Source: Muribaculum sp. (GTDB lineage: Bacteria > Bacillota > Clostridia > Lachnospirales > Lachnospiraceae). Taken from it: a DNA stretch of 41,062 nt. Position numbers and translations under genes: made by a program. This document shows positions 40,852 to 41,062 of this stretch, piece after piece (the stretch's first letter is position 1; each line of letters starts with the position of its first letter). The stretch is taken from NCBI GenBank assembly GCA_023663505.1, contig JAMPHH010000023.1:1-41062 (forward strand), read 5' to 3'. The notes beneath the pieces were generated by a model that was not told the DNA's origin, did no database searches, and saw nothing but the letters and a program-made list of their open reading frames with translations.

Positions 40852-41062
40852 AAACGTGTAGCAAAACTGCGTAAGTCCGGTTATTTGCTGCACGTTTTTT
40901 TAGGGTAACTTCAGCTCATGCCGGCGGTTATTTTTATTCCCGCGGGCAATGAGCCAATTCAACTTCGTTGATTTTGTTAATGCGGTTGACTTTAATCGAC
41001 TGTAATGCAGCGTGTAGCCATAGGCGTAAATCCAGCAGCCTTGGCGACACGCTATTTTTTAT
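40852..41062 (+). ncRNA. Candidate small-RNA locus with two similar terminator hairpins
   Basis: Hairpin 1: AAACGTGTAGCAAA (40852-40865) pairs with TTTGCTGCACGTTT (40884-40897), then T residues. Hairpin 2: AGCGTGTAGCC (41009-41019) pairs with GGCGACACGCT (41043-41053), then ATTTTTTA. Both open with CGTGTAGC and carry GCGTAAGTCC or GCGTAAATCC in the loop at nearly the same place. A transcript from the promoter at 40817 would end after about 50 bases, or after about 205 if hairpin 1 is read through. No open frame of note lies between. The window stops here, so a downstream gene regulated by this leader cannot be excluded. Confidence 0.6.
40914..40955. repeat. GC-rich dispersed repeat, plus orientation
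   Basis: The family end ATTCCCGCGGGCAATGAGCC (40936-40955) folds back on gctcatgccggcgg (40914-40927) as an imperfect hairpin with loop ttatttttatt. The matching left-to-right remainder (to about 41010) is similar to the copy at 19083. It lies between the two candidate small-RNA hairpins. Confidence 0.8.

Overview
The window looks like a chromosomal segment of a Gram-positive anaerobe of the class Clostridia, most likely Lachnospiraceae. The grounds are the block yceD-rpmF-plsX-acpP-rnc-smc-ftsY, a T-box leader on the trp operon, strong GGAGG-type ribosome sites, a zinc-ribbon L32, and LytTR/GHKL and OmpR-type two-component pairs. All genes I accept lie on the + strand. I saw no rRNA, tRNA or CRISPR array, and no recognisable transposase or recombinase.

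Region 1 (1-6300): a (AGAC)13 microsatellite, then five co-directional genes. They encode an SPFH-domain protein with two C-terminal zinc ribbons, a four-helix membrane protein, a zinc-ribbon membrane protein with a beta-rich tail, a 937-residue zinc-ribbon/TPR/TIR/transmembrane/DUF6273-like protein, and a two-helix membrane protein. Zinc ribbons on three of the five and membrane anchoring on most suggest one membrane-associated system built around a TIR domain. It is the best candidate here for an undescribed system.

Region 2 (6300-15100): an envelope-sensing and cell-wall cluster. It holds an exported protein with FG-GAP-like acidic motifs, an OmpR-type regulator and its histidine kinase, a membrane-anchored protein overlapping the kinase gene, a fused peptidoglycan amidase/polysaccharide deacetylase, and a large anchored protein with three acidic DxxxDG-type motifs.

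Region 3 (15100-22400): a 227-bp long-armed inverted repeat, then a consensus promoter and a tryptophan T-box leader, then trpE, a trpG-trpD fusion, trpC, trpB and trpA. trpF is missing from its usual place. The gaps between trp genes are unusually long and filled with repeat elements.

Region 4 (22400-30250): a small unknown protein with LuxE-like and LuxC-like genes (acyl activation and reduction, no luciferase). Next is a 1.88-kb AT-richer cassette flanked by a 32-bp direct repeat that spans the ribosome site and start codon of the next gene; it carries a DarT1-associated NADAR antitoxin homologue with no DarT toxin, and a frameshifted AAA ATPase. Then come a DUF1295 membrane protein and an AgrA/AgrC-type two-component pair with no agrB or agrD.

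Region 5 (30250-41062): the housekeeping block yceD-rpmF, plsX-acpP, rnc-smc-ftsY, then threonine ammonia-lyase and a YitT-family protein. The window ends with a perfect consensus promoter driving a terminator-like hairpin that is repeated, with the same loop motif, about 150 bp further on: a candidate small-RNA locus.

Two dispersed repeat families run through the gaps: an AT-rich hairpin with a structured tail, placed just upstream of genes, and a GC-rich family with the conserved end ATTCCCGCGGGCAATGAGCC. All functional calls are from reading the sequence; no database search was run.
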